Source of the DNA: Flagellimonas_A sp039592695
GTDB taxonomy: Bacteria > Bacteroidota > Bacteroidia > Flavobacteriales > Flavobacteriaceae
NCBI RefSeq assembly: GCF_039592695.1
Contig: NZ_JBBUTK010000003.1
Span: forward strand, 310,001-374,000
DNA: 64,000 bases
Direction of reading: 5' to 3'
Numbering within the stretch: the first letter of the stretch is position 1; each line of letters opens with the position of its first letter. Made by a program: the position numbers and the translations under genes. Positions 61,801-64,000 of the stretch are shown in pieces. A model generated the notes under the pieces. It saw nothing but the letters and a program-made list of their open reading frames with translations. It had not been told where the DNA came from and searched no databases.

Positions 61801-63732
61801 GGGGCAATTTCAATCACGATTACAGGTGGTACGCCCCCTTACACCTATGAATGGTTTGCCGATAATGGGTTTGCTTCCACAGATGAAGATATTACCAATC
61901 TGGCTGGAGGCACCTACACATTAATTGTTCGAGATGCCAACCAGACCAATGATGCTGACGGTTGTACGTTGGTCAGGGATTTTGTGATTGCAGAACCTGG
62001 AGAATTAGGGGTCACTACACAAATTACCACAGCTTTGGAATGTTTCGGTGATGCTTTTGGTGAAATTATGGCCACAGCTCAAGGCGGTGTGATTCCGTAT
62101 ACGTATACTTGGTTTGAAGTTGCAAACGGAAACAATATAGATTTAGGGGTAGCAGACGAAGCCATCGACAATCTATCGGTGGGCGAATATTTTGTCCGTG
62201 TAACGGATGCCAATAACATTACTGTCGATTCTGATATCGTGAGCCTGACCGAACCCAATCCGTTGCAAATAAGAATTGATTCGGTCACGGATGTTCAGTG
62301 CAGCGGTGAAGAGACTGGGGCCATTGACATATCTGTAGAAGGGGGCACACTGCCCTATCAATATTTATGGAGCAACGGTGCTGCCACCGAAGATTTAGTA
62401 AACCTTCCCCAAGGAGAATACACCATCGAAGTGGTTGATGGCAACGGTTGCTTTGTCCAAGAAACCGTTGTGGTAGATACGCCACTAAATGCGCTTCAAA
62501 TTGATAGTGCTACCGTTACCAACGTTTCCGAGTATGCAGGAAACGACGGCAGTATTGTGCTCGATATCTCTGGAGGGCTATCCCCCTATATCATTTCTTG
62601 GACAAGACTTTCAGATAATGCGGATCTTGGTGACCAACCTACACTATCGGGGCTAGTGGCCGATACCTATCAAGTACGCATTTCTGATGCCAATGGATGT
62701 TCAGTAACCGAAACCTATGAAATTGAACAACCTGATATTATAGATGCTACCATCACCCCACCGACATGTTCTGGTGATTCTGATGGAAGCATTTCACTGG
62801 TCGTCAACCAAGGTAATGGCACATTTGCCTACAATTGGAGTACAGGTGCAACGACAAATACAATTTCTGGCCTGGTTGCAGGAAGCTATACGGTAACGGT
62901 GACCGGTTTTGACGAAGGGCCATTTACCCGTACCTATGTTCTGCAAGATCCTTTGCCATTGCAAGTGGGGCTGGGTGGTGATCGAGTGCTCTGTGCAGCA
63001 CAAGAATTGTTCTTTGATGTCACCGTAGATGATGCGACTGCAACCTACGAATGGACATCCAATAATGGTTTTTCTAGTACAGAACCTATGGTTACGATTA
63101 CCGATAGCGGTATATACACCATTACCATAAATACGGCAAGTGGTTGTACGGCTTCAGAAAGTATCACAGTAGACGTTGCTGATGAAGAAATCAGTGCTGA
63201 ATTTGCAGTGTCAAGCCAAGCATTCGTAAATGAATCTGTAATTGCTGTTGACATCAGCTACCCAATACCCGAGACAGTGGAATGGATTGTTCCCGAAGAG
63301 GCGACCATTGTAAAAAATGATTCCGACGAGCTGGAGCTGGTTTTTTCAGAGGCGGGTGAGTATGAAATCGGCATCATCACTTCGGTCGGGCAGTGTATTG
63401 CGACACAGACCAAAAAAATCCTGATTGTAGAAAAAGACACCACCATAACTGATGAAGGTGAAACGGACATCACTAAAAATATCGATGATTTTATAATCTA
63501 CCCCAATCCTACTGATGGTAGGTTCACGGCAAGTATTACGTTGACCGAACAGGCGAATATCAGTGTCAAAATCTTCAGTTTTGCCAACAATGCCCTAATG
63601 GCTTCGGCCAAAGAGCGGGGAGCGAGTTCGTACGCTATTCCTTTTGATTTATCAGGAATGCCTTCAGGCGTTTATGTGGTTTTATTGGAAACCCCGTATG
63701 GAAATAGACTACAAAAAGTGGTCAGGAGGTAA
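58816..63732 (+). CDS. SprB-repeat surface protein with T9SS type A sorting domain
   Basis: The 1638-aa protein has a signal peptide (MKKYIIVLLILICTYVSG), an A+T-rich N-terminal region of about 380 residues, and then about a dozen SprB-type repeats of 80-90 residues with the pattern C-x-G..DGSI.......GG..PY.Y.W followed by L..G.Y.V.V.D.N.C (for example NCFGEASGSITANVNGLPPF; CFDGADGAIQINASGGIAPY; CSGEETGAIDISVEGGTLPY). A PKD/Ig-like part follows at about 1380-1470. The end is a T9SS type A sorting domain from about residue 1560 (IIYPNPTDGRFTASITL; FDLSGMPSGVYVVLLE; LQKVVRR). It should be exported by T9SS and attached to the surface or released, like the gliding adhesin SprB. It is last in the array. 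Confidence 0.93.
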   Translation: MKKYIIVLLILICTYVSGQVKYKVEYDYDLVANSSSVGAGASIEVYVTARLANGSSDASFLVTAFGAPGPRNIKREAILEYNSPIQSFDVFHFASSGNPTCPNNGITKNFPFSGSECTFLPFATSDFNDCVFFQQNGLQRLFPLDDFVTANPDFSETIPVCEGRDIVVSNYCGFKYKVEARIGAGSPITIVPYRENPRIFELNIDDIPGLDVNELFEIRIHYTENPSPEEISEWISSSFIACSPELQGAPVTKNETCSDSNDGSATLTFNDNVDATNGYEMRYYIYQNTSGAASPQDAFQGSTDNPNPPQAYEDLRLGALIDNGDGTFSGSTEENLESGQYYILYQEVNYNTNPVTVKSGELTPDFFTINSPSPVQLSVVNVVQPQCTGESGSVTLSATGGDEFETGTYEFSNDSGATWQSSPTFNDLEQGDTYDFSARLVLSENCSAINTESVTINTVTNSLTINAGSGFLQQPSNPTANDGSLRIITNNGVANYTYELFNAANDLKITEIVSVNTTEDFTALSEGTYYVVVTDGNDCSDTSANITLQAAPIPILGTPVINEISCLNAADGSITIPVSGGATPYTYQWIRNGTLFDFGTSSDSKFALSNLDDGTYELTVVSAGVDISNTAAAAQTSIFLVEPAEVRIDNIIANPISCNGAADGSIALTLSGGTSYEYLLSDDILFTGAVWTTLPASNIITIPNGGTYNLIIRNQNNCESTAITGVFINEPDILAVSELARSNITVNGGNDGSITIDVQGGTTPYTFNWTGPNGFTSSNQNLDNLIPGDYEVEVTDANNCIASLPQPITLTEPGPLQIISLNGTDVNCFGEASGSITANVNGLPPFNYVWERQGDAGFSAPNAPTIENLPVGTYTLRLTDASGDPEVTDTVIISEPLEILAATATTTDATCFDGADGAIQINASGGIAPYEYSLDNGATFQANPVFTSLTPNAYEVLVRDANLCTTTASPTIGQPQELSLVVDEQRSLTAANTDDGAISITITGGTPPYTYEWFADNGFASTDEDITNLAGGTYTLIVRDANQTNDADGCTLVRDFVIAEPGELGVTTQITTALECFGDAFGEIMATAQGGVIPYTYTWFEVANGNNIDLGVADEAIDNLSVGEYFVRVTDANNITVDSDIVSLTEPNPLQIRIDSVTDVQCSGEETGAIDISVEGGTLPYQYLWSNGAATEDLVNLPQGEYTIEVVDGNGCFVQETVVVDTPLNALQIDSATVTNVSEYAGNDGSIVLDISGGLSPYIISWTRLSDNADLGDQPTLSGLVADTYQVRISDANGCSVTETYEIEQPDIIDATITPPTCSGDSDGSISLVVNQGNGTFAYNWSTGATTNTISGLVAGSYTVTVTGFDEGPFTRTYVLQDPLPLQVGLGGDRVLCAAQELFFDVTVDDATATYEWTSNNGFSSTEPMVTITDSGIYTITINTASGCTASESITVDVADEEISAEFAVSSQAFVNESVIAVDISYPIPETVEWIVPEEATIVKNDSDELELVFSEAGEYEIGIITSVGQCIATQTKKILIVEKDTTITDEGETDITKNIDDFIIYPNPTDGRFTASITLTEQANISVKIFSFANNALMASAKERGASSYAIPFDLSGMPSGVYVVLLETPYGNRLQKVVRR

Positions 63733-63828
63733 AAATTAAACCTTTCAGGTTTTAGAGCCCTAAAGGTCTATCTATTTTCTGGGAGGATGCTATATTGAAT
63801 TCCTTCCTTTGGAGGAATAGGGGGAGGC
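63733..63828. repeat. Dispersed repeat between the SprB-type gene and atpC
   Basis: The gap holds paired motifs TTTTAGAGCCCTAAAGG and CCTTCCTTTGGAGGAATAGG, then GGGGGAGGCTT, the reverse of the motif inside the toxin-carrier gene. No coding sequence was seen. Confidence 0.5.
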
Positions 63829-64000
63829 TTAATCTGCCAACACAATCACTTTATTGTCTTTCATTTCAACCGTGCCACTTGTAATCGACAACACTGTTTC
63901 GCCGTTGGCTCCTTGGGTAAACTTATTTTGAAACTCCTCGTCAATCTCAAGGTTACCCTGAACCTTCACATTGCCTTCTTGTAACAAAGAAACAATGGGG
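63829..64000 (-). CDS. atpC: ATP synthase F1 subunit epsilon (5' part outside window)
   Basis: The last 56 residues are visible on the minus strand: PIVSLLQEGNVKVQGNLEID, then EEFQNKFTQGANGETVLSIT and SGTVEMKDNKVIVLAD. This fits the short epsilon subunit of Flavobacteriia, with the PIVSLL strand following the missing HA. It is the rotor subunit that links F1 to the c ring. The rest of the gene, and presumably atpD, lies beyond 64000. Confidence 0.85.
   Translation of the reverse strand, partial: PIVSLLQEGNVKVQGNLEIDEEFQNKFTQGANGETVLSITSGTVEMKDNKVIVLAD

Noticed and set aside
60480..62990. Regular repetition in the SprB-type gene, first considered as tandem DNA repeats
   Set aside because: The repetition is at protein level with diverged DNA, as expected for SprB domains. 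There are no identical repeats and spacers, so it is neither a CRISPR array nor a recent tandem duplication.
44400..63732. A phage-tail-like (extracellular contractile injection) or type VI system as the toxin's carrier
   Set aside because: None of the genes shows sheath, tube, spike, baseplate or ClpV features. The proteins are beta-rich surface types with FN3 and SprB repeats.
1..64000. Mobile elements such as transposases or integrases
   Set aside because: No such gene or insertion-sequence ends were recognised. Only short dispersed palindromes and one 153-nt palindromic element are present.

Overview
The window is chromosomal DNA of a marine or soil Flavobacteriaceae-type bacterium (phylum Bacteroidota), moderately low in G+C. 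The evidence is the mutY-ssb-gldE-gldD gliding cluster, a secreted protein with SprB-type repeats and a type IX secretion (T9SS) sorting domain, TonB-dependent receptors, promoters of the form TTG-N17/19-TAnnTTTG, almost no Shine-Dalgarno sites, and short palindromic repeats scattered between genes. No transposase, integrase, tRNA, rRNA or CRISPR array was seen.

Layout. 1-2.5 kb: end of a HIT protein, greA, a degenerate Rieske-like lipoprotein, a Gfo/Idh oxidoreductase. 2.5-5.2 kb: a 153-nt palindromic element and a TonB-dependent receptor behind a TPP (thiamine) riboswitch. 5.2-10.5 kb: a non-coding stretch of serial hairpins, a hybrid histidine kinase, a convergent NtrC-type regulator and a PepSY-like periplasmic protein; a 27-nt palindrome recurs upstream of both the kinase and the PepSY gene. 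10.5-13.5 kb: a minus-strand operon of a thiamine-binding protein, a PnuC-type transporter, a NadR-like kinase and a DUF4301 protein. 13.6-20.9 kb: phosphopantetheinyl transferase, adenosylhomocysteinase, a LytS/LytR pair, a second TonB receptor, a DUF1569 protein. 21-26.5 kb: rplU-rpmA, DUF4199, an M16 protease pair, a lipoprotein. 26.6-35.2 kb: gldD, gldE, ssb, mutY (minus), then HU, a tiny ribosomal-type basic protein, RNase E/G, a six-hairpin glycosidase-like lipoprotein, recX. 35.3-43.7 kb: biotin genes in two units (bioA-ketosynthase-bioB-cupin and bioF-DUF2007-bioD) around a convergent glycosyltransferase.

44.4-63.7 kb is the most interesting part. It is one co-directional array of very large surface or secreted proteins: an 815-aa beta-rich outer-membrane-type protein, a 1357-aa protein, a 243-aa protein, a 1634-aa protein, a 705-aa fibronectin-III protein and a 1638-aa SprB-repeat/T9SS protein. 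The 1357-aa protein has a surface-type, FN3-containing N-terminus but ends in what reads as an ADP-ribosyltransferase toxin domain (R, S-T-S and Q-x-E motifs). The next gene, two bases later, encodes a NADAR (YbiA-like) protein, a family known to remove ADP-ribose from guanine. I interpret this as a polymorphic toxin with an enzyme-reversal immunity protein, carried as a more A+T-rich cassette in a conserved surface-protein operon. The far right end is the 3' part of atpC on the minus strand.

A second theme is in-frame capture of the dispersed palindromic repeats by genes (bioF, the ketosynthase, the toxin carrier and the 1634-aa protein).
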